Positions 1-5,796 of a stretch of 6,511 nt of DNA are shown here, piece by piece (the stretch's first letter is position 1; the number at the start of each line of letters is the position of its first letter). The stretch is taken from positions 9,726 through 16,236 of the forward strand of contig PMOU01000128.1 in assembly GCA_003161205.1 (NCBI GenBank). Direction: 5' to 3'. The notes below the pieces were generated by a model. The model had not been told where the DNA came from, did no database searches, and worked only from the letters and a program-made list of their open reading frames with translations. The translations under genes were made by a program, and so were the position numbers. This stretch comes from Actinomycetota bacterium (GTDB taxonomy: Bacteria > Actinomycetota > Actinomycetes > Streptosporangiales > Streptosporangiaceae).

Positions 1-1335
1 AACGTGATGGTGACCCGCAACGGCGACGTCAAGGTCATGGACTTCGGCATCGCCCGGGCGATGAGCGACGCCCAGGCCACGATGACCCAGACCGCCCAGG
101 TGATAGGCACCGCGCAGTACCTGTCCCCGGAGCAGGCCCGGGGCGAACGGGTCGACGCGCGCAGCGACCTGTACTCGGCCGGCTGCCTGCTGTACGAACT
201 GCTGACCGGCAGGCCGCCGTTCACCGGCGACTCACCGGTCGCGATCGCCTACCAGCACGTCCGGGAGAATCCGGTGCCGCCGTCCCGGGTTGACCCCGAC
301 GTGCCGGCCTGGGCCGACGCGATCGTGCTGAAGGCGATGGCCAAGTCGCCCGCCGACCGGTATCAGACGGCCGCCGACATGCGCGCCGACCTGCAGCGCG
401 CCGCCTCGGGCATGCCGGTGTCGGCCGCGCCGCCGACCCGCCTGGACAACTATCCGCGGACCCAGCGGATGGGCAACAGCGCGATGATGGCGGGGACGTC
501 GCAGATCCCCCCGGTCGAGGACTACGACTACGCCGGCGATGGCTACGACCGCGGCGGGCGCGGCGGCGGGAGCAGCCGCCGCTGGATTCCCTGGCTCGTC
601 GGCCTCGTGCTGGTGATCGGCGTGGTCGCCGGAGTGGCCTACTACCTGCTCGCGGGCGGCGGCAAGACGTATCCGGTGCCGCTGGTCAATGGCGAGACTG
701 TCGCCACGGCAGAAGCTGGGGTCAGGCAGGCACACCTCGTTCCCACCGTGGTCGACCAGCCCAGCTCCAGCGTCAAGAGCGGCCTCGTCATCAAGTCCAG
801 TCCCCCCGAGGGGAACAACGTCGCGGCCAACACCGTCGTGACGCTGTACGTGTCCACCGGCGCGGCGCCGGTGAACGTGCCGAACGTCGTCAACCAATCG
901 CAGGCCGTCGCCGAGTCGACGCTGGAGGCCGCGGGTTTCCAGGTCTCCGTCAAGCAGGACCCGACGGCCACCCAGAGCGCGGGCACGGTGATCAGCCAGA
1001 GTCCGAGCAGCGGCACGGCCAAGCCCGGCTCGACGGTCACCATCACCGTCTCCGGGGGGGCGACCGCGGTGCCCTCGGTCGTCGGTGAGTCCCAGCAGAC
1101 AGCCACCAGCGTGCTGACCGGGGATGGCTTCCAGGTCACCGTGGTGCAAGGGTCTGGCGGGACGCAGTACGCGGCAGGCACGGTCTTCAACCAGGTGCCT
1201 GGCGCCAATACCACCCTGGCCAAGGGGTCCAAGGTCACCATCTACGTGCAGACCGCGGCCACCCCCTCCGTCTCGCCCACGTCGAGCCCGACCCCGAGCC
1301 CGACCGGCAGCGGCGGCGGTGGCCTCGGATTCTGA
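1..1335 (+). CDS. pknB: Serine/threonine protein kinase PknB, PASTA type (5' end outside window)
   Basis: Membrane receptor kinase that phosphorylates cell-division and wall-synthesis proteins. The reading frame is open from base 1, whose Asn codon is probably the catalytic-loop Asn; the N-lobe and HRD motif lie outside the window. Visible in order: DFG (40-48), activation loop with a Thr-Gln-Thr pair (85-93) matching the two autophosphorylated threonines of mycobacterial PknB, GTAQYLSPEQARG (SPE at 124-132) and DVYS-like DLYS; a roughly 60-residue juxtamembrane linker rich in Gly and Tyr; one membrane helix (583-654); three extracellular PASTA repeats (about 664-864, 871-1059, 1060-1251); and a Pro/Ser/Thr tail ending in Gly-rich GGGGLGF. 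Mycobacterial PknB has four PASTA repeats, so this ectodomain is one shorter. The activation segment is nearly identical to the mycobacterial one, so identity is secure. The next gene on the same strand is crgA. Confidence 0.95.
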   Translation, partial: NVMVTRNGDVKVMDFGIARAMSDAQATMTQTAQVIGTAQYLSPEQARGERVDARSDLYSAGCLLYELLTGRPPFTGDSPVAIAYQHVRENPVPPSRVDPDVPAWADAIVLKAMAKSPADRYQTAADMRADLQRAASGMPVSAAPPTRLDNYPRTQRMGNSAMMAGTSQIPPVEDYDYAGDGYDRGGRGGGSSRRWIPWLVGLVLVIGVVAGVAYYLLAGGGKTYPVPLVNGETVATAEAGVRQAHLVPTVVDQPSSSVKSGLVIKSSPPEGNNVAANTVVTLYVSTGAAPVNVPNVVNQSQAVAESTLEAAGFQVSVKQDPTATQSAGTVISQSPSSGTAKPGSTVTITVSGGATAVPSVVGESQQTATSVLTGDGFQVTVVQGSGGTQYAAGTVFNQVPGANTTLAKGSKVTIYVQTAATPSVSPTSSPTPSPTGSGGGGLGF

Positions 1336-1358
1336 GCCGAGTTACCCGCCGAAGCGAC

Positions 1359-1364
1359 TACGCT
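1359..1364 (+). promoter_or_regulatory. Possible -10 element for crgA
   Basis: TACGCT fits the actinobacterial TANNNT -10 pattern and lies 24 bases after the pknB stop. No convincing -35 hexamer sits at 16-19 bp: TTACCC at 1342-1347 is too close. If used, transcription would start near 1371 and give a leader of about 75 nt that includes the hairpin at 1398-1419. Weak evidence; crgA could equally be read through from pknB. Confidence 0.2.
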
Positions 1365-1397
1365 TAGGTCCGCATCGCAGGGTCATCGCACGTTGTT

Positions 1398-1419
1398 GCC
1401 AGGCAGGGTTTTGCCCGGC
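1398..1419 (+). other. Small hairpin and repeated GGCAGG motif in the crgA leader
   Basis: GCCAGGCA (1398-1405) pairs with TGCCCGGC (1412-1419) around the loop GGGTTT, with one A-C mismatch, giving an 8-bp imperfect stem. GGCAGGGTTT occurs at 1402-1411 and again, as GGCAGGGTTT, at 1418-1427, and GGCAGG recurs at 1431-1436 where it runs into the ribosome binding site. It could be a weak terminator for pknB or a leader structure affecting crgA translation. There is no T-tract after the stem. Confidence 0.3.
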
Positions 1420-1433
1420 AGGGTTTGCTAGGC

Positions 1434-1439
1434 AGGAGG
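1434..1439 (+). promoter_or_regulatory. Ribosome binding site of crgA
   Basis: A perfect AGGAGG lies 5 nt before the GTG at 1445. It decides the start: the same frame stays open far upstream to 1124 inside pknB, but only this GTG has a Shine-Dalgarno and yields the conserved MPKSRVRKK beginning of CrgA. Confidence 0.85.
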
Positions 1440-1444
1440 CCGTC

Positions 1445-1696
1445 GTGCCCAAGTCGCGGGTCCGGAAGAAGACCGTCTACACGCCGCCGCCGCCGAAGAC
1501 CACGCGGCGGAAGGTCAGCGCGCCCTGGGTGGGTCCGGCCATCGTGGCCTGCCTGGTCATCGGCCTGGCCTGGATTGCGACGTATTACATCACGCAAGGC
1601 TCCATACCCGGCATGACCACGCTGGGCGCCTGGAATCTGGTGGTGGGGTTCGCGTTCATCATCGCGGGCGTCACCTTGTCCACCCGGTGGCGCTGA
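1445..1696 (+). CDS. crgA: Cell division protein CrgA
   Basis: Small divisome membrane protein of 83 residues, the usual size for the family. In mycobacteria it bridges FtsZ, FtsQ, FtsI and the wall-synthesis protein CwsA; in Streptomyces it coordinates growth and septation in aerial hyphae. The N-terminus MPKSRVRKK is basic and cytoplasmic, followed by a Tyr-Thr-Pro-Pro-Pro-Pro stretch, a first membrane helix (about residues 28-49, PWVGPAIVACLVIGLAW), a short extracytoplasmic loop (QGSIPGMTTLG) and a second helix (about 62-78) with the conserved WNLVVGFAFIIAG signature, ending STRWR. The start is GTG with a strong AGGAGG. It lies 109 nt downstream of pknB on the same strand, and its stop is only 8 nt from the stop of the convergent rhomboid gene. 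Identification is confident from the two signatures. Confidence 0.94.
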   Translation: MPKSRVRKKTVYTPPPPKTTRRKVSAPWVGPAIVACLVIGLAWIATYYITQGSIPGMTTLGAWNLVVGFAFIIAGVTLSTRWR

Positions 1697-1704
1697 GCCC
1701 GGCC

Positions 1705-2640
1705 TTACAGTCCGCCGGCGGTGAGCTGGCCATTACGCACGACGACCGCGACGACGATCAGGGCCACGATGGCGACGGTCGCGACCACCTGCAGCGCGGC
1801 CCGGTTCTTCCGGGGCGCGTAGGCATAGGCGGCCGTGAGGAGAGCCCCGGTGAGCAGCCCGCCGATGTGGTCCTGCCAGGCGATGATGTTGTGCAAGAAG
1901 AGGCTGAGGGCCAGGTTGATGCCGATCAGTATGACGATCCCGCGGGTATCGAGACGAAGCCGCCTCGACACCACGAACCACGCCCCGAACAGCCCGAAGA
2001 TCGCACCCGAGGCACCCACCGCCGGCTCGTTCTGCGGCGCGAGGAAGTAGTACATCACCCCGCCGCCGACGGCACTGAGCAGATACACGGCGAGGAAGCG
2101 CGCCCGGCCGAGCAGGCCCTCCAGCGAGGGTCCCACGAATACCAGCGCCCACATATTGAACAGGATGTCCATGAACCCCAGGCCGCCCAAGCCGGTCGCC
2201 GGGGCCAGGAAAGCGGACGTGATCAGCCGGTACCACTCACCCGCGGCCACCCCGTGCATAGGGCCGGTGTAGGTGTACCGGGCGTACCCGAGCATCTCCA
2301 GGTTGTTGACGATGCTCGGGCGGACCCAGGTCACCAGGAATATCGCGACGTTGATCGCGACCAGCGCCCAGGTGACGACGGCATTCGCGGTCGGACGGCC
2401 GCCGAACGTGGTGGTGGCCTGCCGGGTCCCCCGCGCGTCCGCACCCACGCACTCGACGCACTGCTGACCCACCGAGGCCGACCGCATGCAGTCAGGGCAC
2501 GCGTAGCGCCCGCACCGGACACACGACACGTAGGTTTCCCGGCCGGGGTGACGGTAACAGGTCGGAACTTCCGGGGTCCCGGGGGCGACTCCGTCTGGCC
2601 GAACCGGCTCGCCCGGTCCGGAATCGCTGGGCGTGCTCAC
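1705..2640 (-). CDS. Rhomboid family intramembrane serine protease with N-terminal zinc-binding B-box-like domain
   Basis: Polytopic membrane protein of 311 residues from a GTG start. The cytoplasmic N-terminus (residues 28-64) carries paired metal-ligand motifs C28-x2-H31, C40-x2-C43, C48-x2-C51 and C61-x2-C64, a B-box-like zinc fold common in actinobacterial rhomboids. A membrane helix at about 88-106 is followed by the rhomboid core: WYRLITSAF, DILFNMWAL (residues 158-166), the nucleophile Ser211 in GASGAIFG, and His258 in DHIGGLLTG. About seven helices are predicted, the last at 284-301. The catalytic Ser-His dyad is intact, but the histidine that normally precedes ILFN (His150 in E. coli GlpG) is Asp158, and the usual FLH is FLA. 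The gene lies 28 nt behind ppiA on the same strand and is probably co-transcribed with it; no strong Shine-Dalgarno precedes the GTG. The substrate is unknown. Confidence 0.92.
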   Translation of the reverse strand: MSTPSDSGPGEPVRPDGVAPGTPEVPTCYRHPGRETYVSCVRCGRYACPDCMRSASVGQQCVECVGADARGTRQATTTFGGRPTANAVVTWALVAINVAIFLVTWVRPSIVNNLEMLGYARYTYTGPMHGVAAGEWYRLITSAFLAPATGLGGLGFMDILFNMWALVFVGPSLEGLLGRARFLAVYLLSAVGGGVMYYFLAPQNEPAVGASGAIFGLFGAWFVVSRRLRLDTRGIVILIGINLALSLFLHNIIAWQDHIGGLLTGALLTAAYAYAPRKNRAALQVVATVAIVALIVVAVVVRNGQLTAGGL

Positions 2641-2668
2641 GTATCGTCCAATCAGTAGGCAGGCCCGC

Positions 2669-3196
2669 TCAGCTGGCCGGGCCGCGCTCCACCGTGACCG
2701 ACTCGATGATCACGTCTTCGGCGGGCCTGTCCTGGCTAGCGGTCTTGACCCGGCTGATCAAGTCAACCACGTCCGCACCCTCGATGACCTCACCGAAGAT
2801 GGTGTGCTTGCCGTTCAGCCAGGGCGTCGGCGCGACCGTGATGAAGAACTGGGAGCCGTTGGTGCCGGGCCCGGCGTTCGCCATCGCCAGCAGGTACGGC
2901 CGGTCGAACGCGAGGTCCGGGTGGATCTCGTCGGCGAACTTGTAGCCAGGACCGCCCCGGCCAGATCCGAGCGGGTCTCCGCCCTGAATCATGAAGTCGG
3001 GAATGACCCGGTGGAACACGGTCCCGTCGTACAGCTTGCCGGTAGTCGGCCGCCCGGTGGTCGGGTCGGTCCACTCCTTGCCGCCCTCGGCTAGTTCCAC
3101 GAAGTTGCGCACGGTCTTCGGCGCGTGATCAGGGAAAAGGCGGATAACAACCGGCCCCTGGTTGGTGCGCAGCGTCGCGGTCAGCGTGTCTGTCAT
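2669..3196 (-). CDS. ppiA: Peptidyl-prolyl cis-trans isomerase, cyclophilin type
   Basis: Cyclophilin of 175 residues catalysing cis-trans isomerisation of Xaa-Pro bonds. There is no signal peptide, so it should act in the cytoplasm. Active-site residues line up with human cyclophilin A: FHRVIPDFMIQGGDPLG gives R63, F68, M69 and Q71; MANAGPGTNGSQFFIT (residues 105-120) follows; and W126, L127 and H131 lie in TPWLNGKHTIFGEV. A short insertion around residues 40-54 (EWTDPTTGRPTTGKL) is typical of actinobacterial PpiA. The ATG at 3196 is chosen because GAGGAG (complement of 3205-3210) lies 8 nt upstream and the protein starts at the fold's first strand. The frame remains open for another 300 codons upstream, but that part is antisense to the neighbouring repeat gene. 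It heads a likely two-gene unit with the rhomboid gene, and the same gene neighbourhood is known in Streptomyces and Mycobacterium. Confidence 0.95.
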   Translation of the reverse strand: MTDTLTATLRTNQGPVVIRLFPDHAPKTVRNFVELAEGGKEWTDPTTGRPTTGKLYDGTVFHRVIPDFMIQGGDPLGSGRGGPGYKFADEIHPDLAFDRPYLLAMANAGPGTNGSQFFITVAPTPWLNGKHTIFGEVIEGADVVDLISRVKTASQDRPAEDVIIESVTVERGPAS

Positions 3197-3204
3197 ACGT
3201 TTGA

Positions 3205-3210
3205 CTCCTC
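3205..3210 (-). promoter_or_regulatory. Ribosome binding site of ppiA
   Basis: The plus strand reads CTCCTC, so the minus-strand mRNA has GAGGAG 8 nt before the ATG. It fixes the ppiA start against the much longer open frame. Confidence 0.85.
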
Positions 3211-3215
3211 GCCTA

Positions 3216-3229
3216 GCCAGGTGACTGGC
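3216..3229 (-). other. Short perfect hairpin in the ppiA leader
   Basis: GCCAG-GTGA-CTGGC is a perfect 5-bp stem with a 4-nt loop. It lies 5 nt upstream of the ppiA Shine-Dalgarno in the presumed leader. Two copies of ATTTCGTC (3235-3242 and 3250-3257; GACGAAAT on the minus strand) follow 15 bp apart. Function unknown; either could affect ppiA transcription or translation. Confidence 0.3.
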
Positions 3230-3255
3230 CGGACATTTCGTCGTTGTAAATTTCG

Positions 3256-3326
3256 TCCTGTCCTCACCGTACCGGTAGCGCGCGATGATTGAACCCAGCA
3301 AAGCCGGGAAGCCTGTGAGGACGGGA
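3256..3326. promoter_or_regulatory. Inverted repeat in the divergent promoter region
   Basis: TCCTGTCCTCAC (3256-3267) and GTGAGGACGGGA (3315-3326) are inverted copies matching at 11 of 12 positions, with 47 bp between them. The right arm also starts a smaller dyad, GTGA-N8-TCAC (3315-3330), just upstream of the next gene's ribosome binding site. The arrangement between two divergent genes suggests a shared operator, but no regulator can be named. Confidence 0.35.
3266..3293 (-). promoter_or_regulatory. Possible promoter of ppiA-rhomboid
   Basis: On the minus strand a TTCAAT hexamer (3293-3288) and TACGGT (3271-3266, TANNNT pattern) are separated by 16 bp, plausible as -35 and -10 of a housekeeping promoter. 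This would give a leader of roughly 65 nt. The -35 is only a partial match to TTGACA. The -10 overlaps the palindrome TACCGGTA at 3270-3277. Confidence 0.3.
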
Positions 3327-3334
3327 TCACGCTC

Positions 3335-3340
3335 GGGAGG
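3335..3340 (+). promoter_or_regulatory. Ribosome binding site of the repeat-protein gene
   Basis: GGGAGG lies 6 nt before the GTG at 3347. The alternative in-frame ATG at 3356 would be 15 nt away, too far, so the GTG is preferred. Confidence 0.7.
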
Positions 3341-3346
3341 TTTACT

Positions 3347-3979
3347 GTGTCCCTTATGAAGACCAAACGCACATCCAGCGGGGTAGCCGTGGTCGGCGAG
3401 CGCGCGAAGAGCGCTGCCGCTCAGGCCGTCCCGATAGGAAAGCGCGCGGGAACGACAGCGGCTCAGAGCGTTCAAGGTGCGAAGGAATGGGCCGCACCGC
3501 GGCTCGAGGACGCCACGGACGTGGTCACGGCAGCGGGAACGACCGCCGTCCAGGGAGTCCGCCAGGGCGTTCAAAGCGCGAAGGAATGGGCCGCACCGCG
3601 GCTCGAGGACGCTGTCCAAGGTGCCCGGGAATGGGCCGCGCCGCGGCTCGAGGACGCCGCGGAAGCAGTCACGGCCACGGTCGCGCCCAAGGTTTCCTCT
3701 GCCCTGCGTTCCACCGCGCAGCAGGTCAGGCCCGCGACGTCGGGCAAGACCGGCATCCGGAAGCTGCTGAGCTGGCGCTGGTTGCTCGGCATCGGCGCGG
3801 TTGTGGCCGCGGCTGGTGCGACGACCGCCGTCACCATGCGACGCCGCTACGCCAGTGCCACCGCAGAGGCTAAGGACGCCACGGAAGCGTCCGAGGACGG
3901 AGGTACCGCAGAGGCAGGTGACGCTGCCCTGCACTCGGAGGTAAACGGCCAGGTCACTACCTCGAGCAAAGATAAGTAA
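3347..3979 (+). CDS. Repetitive single-pass membrane protein, DUF5324-like (function unknown)
   Basis: A 210-residue protein with no enzyme motif. The N-terminal 140 residues are Ala-, Glu- and Arg-rich and probably form amphipathic helices. They contain three near-identical 15-residue units of the form VQGAKEWAAPRLEDA at residues 42-56, 75-89 and 90-104. The blocks AGTTA (34-38 and 63-67) and VVTA/AVTA show that a larger unit was duplicated. One membrane helix follows (about 143-163, WRWLLGIGAVVAAAGATTAV) with a basic stop MRRR, then an acidic Ala/Glu/Ser/Thr-rich tail. No signal peptide is apparent, so topology is uncertain. The overall plan, with helical repeats containing APRLE, a late membrane helix and a short tail beside a cyclophilin gene, recalls the DUF5324 proteins of Streptomyces; that is recollection, not a search result. 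Codons such as ATA, GTA and GGA look less GC-biased than in the neighbours. Function unknown; a scaffold or envelope-associated role is only a guess. Confidence 0.8.
   Translation: MSLMKTKRTSSGVAVVGERAKSAAAQAVPIGKRAGTTAAQSVQGAKEWAAPRLEDATDVVTAAGTTAVQGVRQGVQSAKEWAAPRLEDAVQGAREWAAPRLEDAAEAVTATVAPKVSSALRSTAQQVRPATSGKTGIRKLLSWRWLLGIGAVVAAAGATTAVTMRRRYASATAEAKDATEASEDGGTAEAGDAALHSEVNGQVTTSSKDK
3468..3658 (+). repeat. Intragenic 45-bp coding repeats (three copies)
   Basis: Three in-frame 45-bp units occupy 3470-3514, 3569-3613 and 3614-3658; the last two are directly adjacent and the first two are 99 bp apart start to start. Over 46 bp (3468-3513 against 3567-3612) copies one and two differ at only two bases. 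Copy three is more diverged, though still strongly similar. Near-identity at synonymous positions indicates recent duplication or ongoing gene conversion. Confidence 0.9.
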
Positions 3980-3994
3980 GACTCGGGACAACAG

Positions 3995-4061
3995 ACGCCC
4001 GCGGTACCGCGTGCCACGCTGACCTGCCCTAAGCAGCAGCGTGGTCGCGGTCCGCGGGCGT
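3995..4061 (+). terminator. Long hairpin, likely terminator of the repeat-protein gene
   Basis: The left arm 3995-4021 and right arm 4037-4061 pair over 24 base pairs in three blocks: ACGCCCGCGG with CCGCGGGCGT, ACCGCG with CGCGGT, and CCACGCTG with CAGCGTGG. The blocks are interrupted by a T bulge at 4005 and a TG/T internal loop at 4012-4013/4045. The apical loop is 15 nt (4022-4036). It begins 16 nt after the stop codon and has no T-tract, as is common for actinobacterial terminators. Confidence 0.7.
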
Positions 4062-4141
4062 TCCCGCGCCTCGCCGTGGCGCGTCAGCACAAGGCGTTAC
4101 GTTGGAGAGCCCGGAGTAACGGCTCCCGCCCGATGATCCGG

Positions 4142-4147
4142 TACCGT
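4142..4147 (+). promoter_or_regulatory. Likely -10 element for a leaderless mannosyltransferase mRNA
   Basis: TACCGT fits TANNNT and ends 7 nt before the GTG at 4155, the spacing that puts the transcription start on the start codon. No Shine-Dalgarno lies between an in-frame TGA (4134-4136) and the GTG. No clear -35 was found. A 5-bp hairpin, GAGCC/GGCTC (4107-4111/4121-4125), lies just upstream. Confidence 0.45.
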
Positions 4148-4154
4148 CTATTCG

Positions 4155-5747
4155 GTGACTGAGGAGGACGGGGTCGAAGGGACCAGCACGGCTCCGGCTG
4201 ACCGCCTGGGCCCGCGCGGGCTGCCCCGCCTGACCGCATGGCTGGCGGCGGCCGCCATCGTCGTCTCCACCTTGATCATGATCGGTATCTCGGCGGCAGG
4301 CCCGAATGTCTCTGTGCCTTCGATGCGCCGGACCGATGGCTTGCCCTGGTGGCATTCACTCCACCTCAGCGCCCCGCTCGTGACGGTGTCCCTCTGGGCC
4401 GCTATGGTGCTGGGCTGCGCCGGCGTGATCGCCGGCCTCGTCGCCGTGGCCCGCGGCGCACGGCCGCCGGTGCGCCCGGTCATCGCGTTCGCTTTCCTGG
4501 CGGTCGTGGTGGTGACGGTGCTCCCGCCCGCAGGCTCGACGGACTCGATGTCCTATGCCGCCAGCGGGCGGATGGCCGTGATCGGCCACAGCCCGTACGT
4601 CATGACCCCTTCGCAGCTCAGGCAGGCCGGCGATCCGGTCGGCAGGCAGCTGCCGTTGAACGAGATACCGTCCACGTGGACCAATACGGTGTCCGTCTAC
4701 GGTCCGGTAGCCACGGACGCGGAGTGGGTCGCGGCGGAGCTTGGCGGGACATCGCTGGCCCGCATCACCTTCTGGCTGAAGCTGGAAGAGGCGATTGCCT
4801 TCGGCGCGGTGGTCCTGATCCTGGACCGCGTGCTCCGGAACAATCCCGGCATGCGCCTGCGGGCCCACGTGCTCTGGTCAGCGAACCCGCTCCTGCTGTG
4901 GGAGATCGTCGCGAGCGGTCACGTTGACGGACTGTCCGCGGTGTTCGGCTTGCTGGGCGTGGCCGCCCTGCGGAGCCGTGACCGGCCAGCGGGTCCGGCG
5001 GTCACTCCCGGCAGTGCGGTCATGTCCGGCCTGCTGATCGGGGTGGCGACTGGGATCAAGGTGGAGTACGTATTGTTCGGTGCCGCCGTAGCCTGGGCCT
5101 GCCGCAGGTCGCTGAAGGCCTTCGCCGCCGCCGCGGCGGGTTTCCTCGTGGTGGTTATCCCGGCCTATCTGGCGGCCGGGACCCCCGCGATCAGGGTCCT
5201 TGTCACCCGCAGTCCCGGGGTGACCTGGGACAACATGTACCAGCTCCTGTGGCGGCCCGTGTTCGGATACACGCAGTTCAGCGCGTCCAGGATCCCGCCC
5301 CACCTCGAACTGGTCGCGTATCTGCTGTTCGCCGCCGTCGCGCTGCTGGCCCTGCTGCGCTTCCCCGATCGGGTCCCCGGCCTGCCGGCTGTCGCCCCGG
5401 CTCTGGCGCTGAGCCTGGCCTGGCTTTTCGTCACCGCCTTCCAGCGGCCCTGGTACGACGTGATGGCCATCAGCCTGCTCGCGCTGTACTCGACGTCCAA
5501 GCTGGACTGGGTGATCCTGATCCGCTTGCTCGCCGGCGCGACCGTTTACGCGCAGGCGATCGAGAGTCCCGCCGAGCCGCACTGGCTCTATGACGTCGTC
5601 CAGTTCGACGGAAGCTGGCTCACTCCCGCCGTCCGCCTCCTCGCGGCCGTGGCTCTCGTCTGGCTCTGCGTGTCCGGCCGCTGGGGCTGGCGCTCACGCT
5701 CCGTAGCGTCCTCGGGACCGCTGCCGGAGCTGCTGCCGCTGAGCTGA
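4155..5747 (+). CDS. Polytopic GT-C mannosyltransferase, polyprenol-phosphomannose dependent (MptB-like)
   Basis: Integral membrane glycosyltransferase of 530 residues that should transfer mannose from polyprenyl-phosphate mannose to an envelope glycolipid or mannan on the outer face of the membrane. Around a dozen hydrophobic helices run from about residue 27 (first, LTAWLAAAAIVVSTLIMIGI) to about 507. GT-C hallmarks are an Asp in the first outer loop (D130 in STDSMSYAASGRM), then GHSPY (144-148), VYGPV (181-185), WSANPLLLWEIVASGHVDG (241-259), GIKVEY (300-305) and RPWYD (431-435). This pattern matches the MptA/MptB alpha-1,6-mannosyltransferases and related GT87 proteins; the acceptor cannot be read from sequence. 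An in-frame TGA at 4134-4136 leaves the GTG at 4155 as the only reasonable start, although it has no Shine-Dalgarno. The gene stands alone between the hairpin at 3995-4061 and a terminator candidate right after its stop. Confidence 0.88.
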   Translation: MTEEDGVEGTSTAPADRLGPRGLPRLTAWLAAAAIVVSTLIMIGISAAGPNVSVPSMRRTDGLPWWHSLHLSAPLVTVSLWAAMVLGCAGVIAGLVAVARGARPPVRPVIAFAFLAVVVVTVLPPAGSTDSMSYAASGRMAVIGHSPYVMTPSQLRQAGDPVGRQLPLNEIPSTWTNTVSVYGPVATDAEWVAAELGGTSLARITFWLKLEEAIAFGAVVLILDRVLRNNPGMRLRAHVLWSANPLLLWEIVASGHVDGLSAVFGLLGVAALRSRDRPAGPAVTPGSAVMSGLLIGVATGIKVEYVLFGAAVAWACRRSLKAFAAAAAGFLVVVIPAYLAAGTPAIRVLVTRSPGVTWDNMYQLLWRPVFGYTQFSASRIPPHLELVAYLLFAAVALLALLRFPDRVPGLPAVAPALALSLAWLFVTAFQRPWYDVMAISLLALYSTSKLDWVILIRLLAGATVYAQAIESPAEPHWLYDVVQFDGSWLTPAVRLLAAVALVWLCVSGRWGWRSRSVASSGPLPELLPLS

Positions 5748-5748
5748 C

Positions 5749-5769
5749 GGCGGCCCAGCGGGCACCGCC
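5749..5769 (+). terminator. Terminator candidate after the mannosyltransferase gene
   Basis: GGCGGCCC-AGC-GGGC-(AC)-CGCC folds into an 8-bp stem with a 3-nt loop and a two-base bulge (5764-5765), beginning 2 nt after the stop codon. It is followed by AAAAG rather than a T-tract. Confidence 0.5.
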
Positions 5770-5796
5770 AAAAGCGAAGTTCTCCACATCACTCAT

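Noticed and set aside
232..1241. Long minus-strand frames opposite pknB.
   Set aside because: They are shadows of the kinase and PASTA coding sequence, with no ribosome binding site and no recognisable domains.
1124..1444. The crgA frame is open upstream to 1124, inside pknB.
   Set aside because: Translation there is Arg/Pro-rich out-of-frame pknB sequence; the GTG at 1445 has a perfect AGGAGG and gives the family N-terminus.
1676..1684. TTGTCCACC, one change from a DnaA box, at the end of crgA.
   Set aside because: It is isolated and encodes the conserved LSTRW end of CrgA; chance match.
1687..2658. A 323-codon plus-strand frame opposite the rhomboid gene.
   Set aside because: It is the complement of a clearly real rhomboid gene; composition is His/Arg/Gly/Asp-rich as expected of an antisense frame in GC-rich DNA.
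3197..4090. The ppiA reading frame stays open on the minus strand to 4090, suggesting a 473-residue fusion protein.
   Set aside because: The ATG at 3196 has GAGGAG 8 nt upstream and starts the cyclophilin fold exactly. The extension is antisense to the repeat gene, including its repeats, and resembles no known domain.
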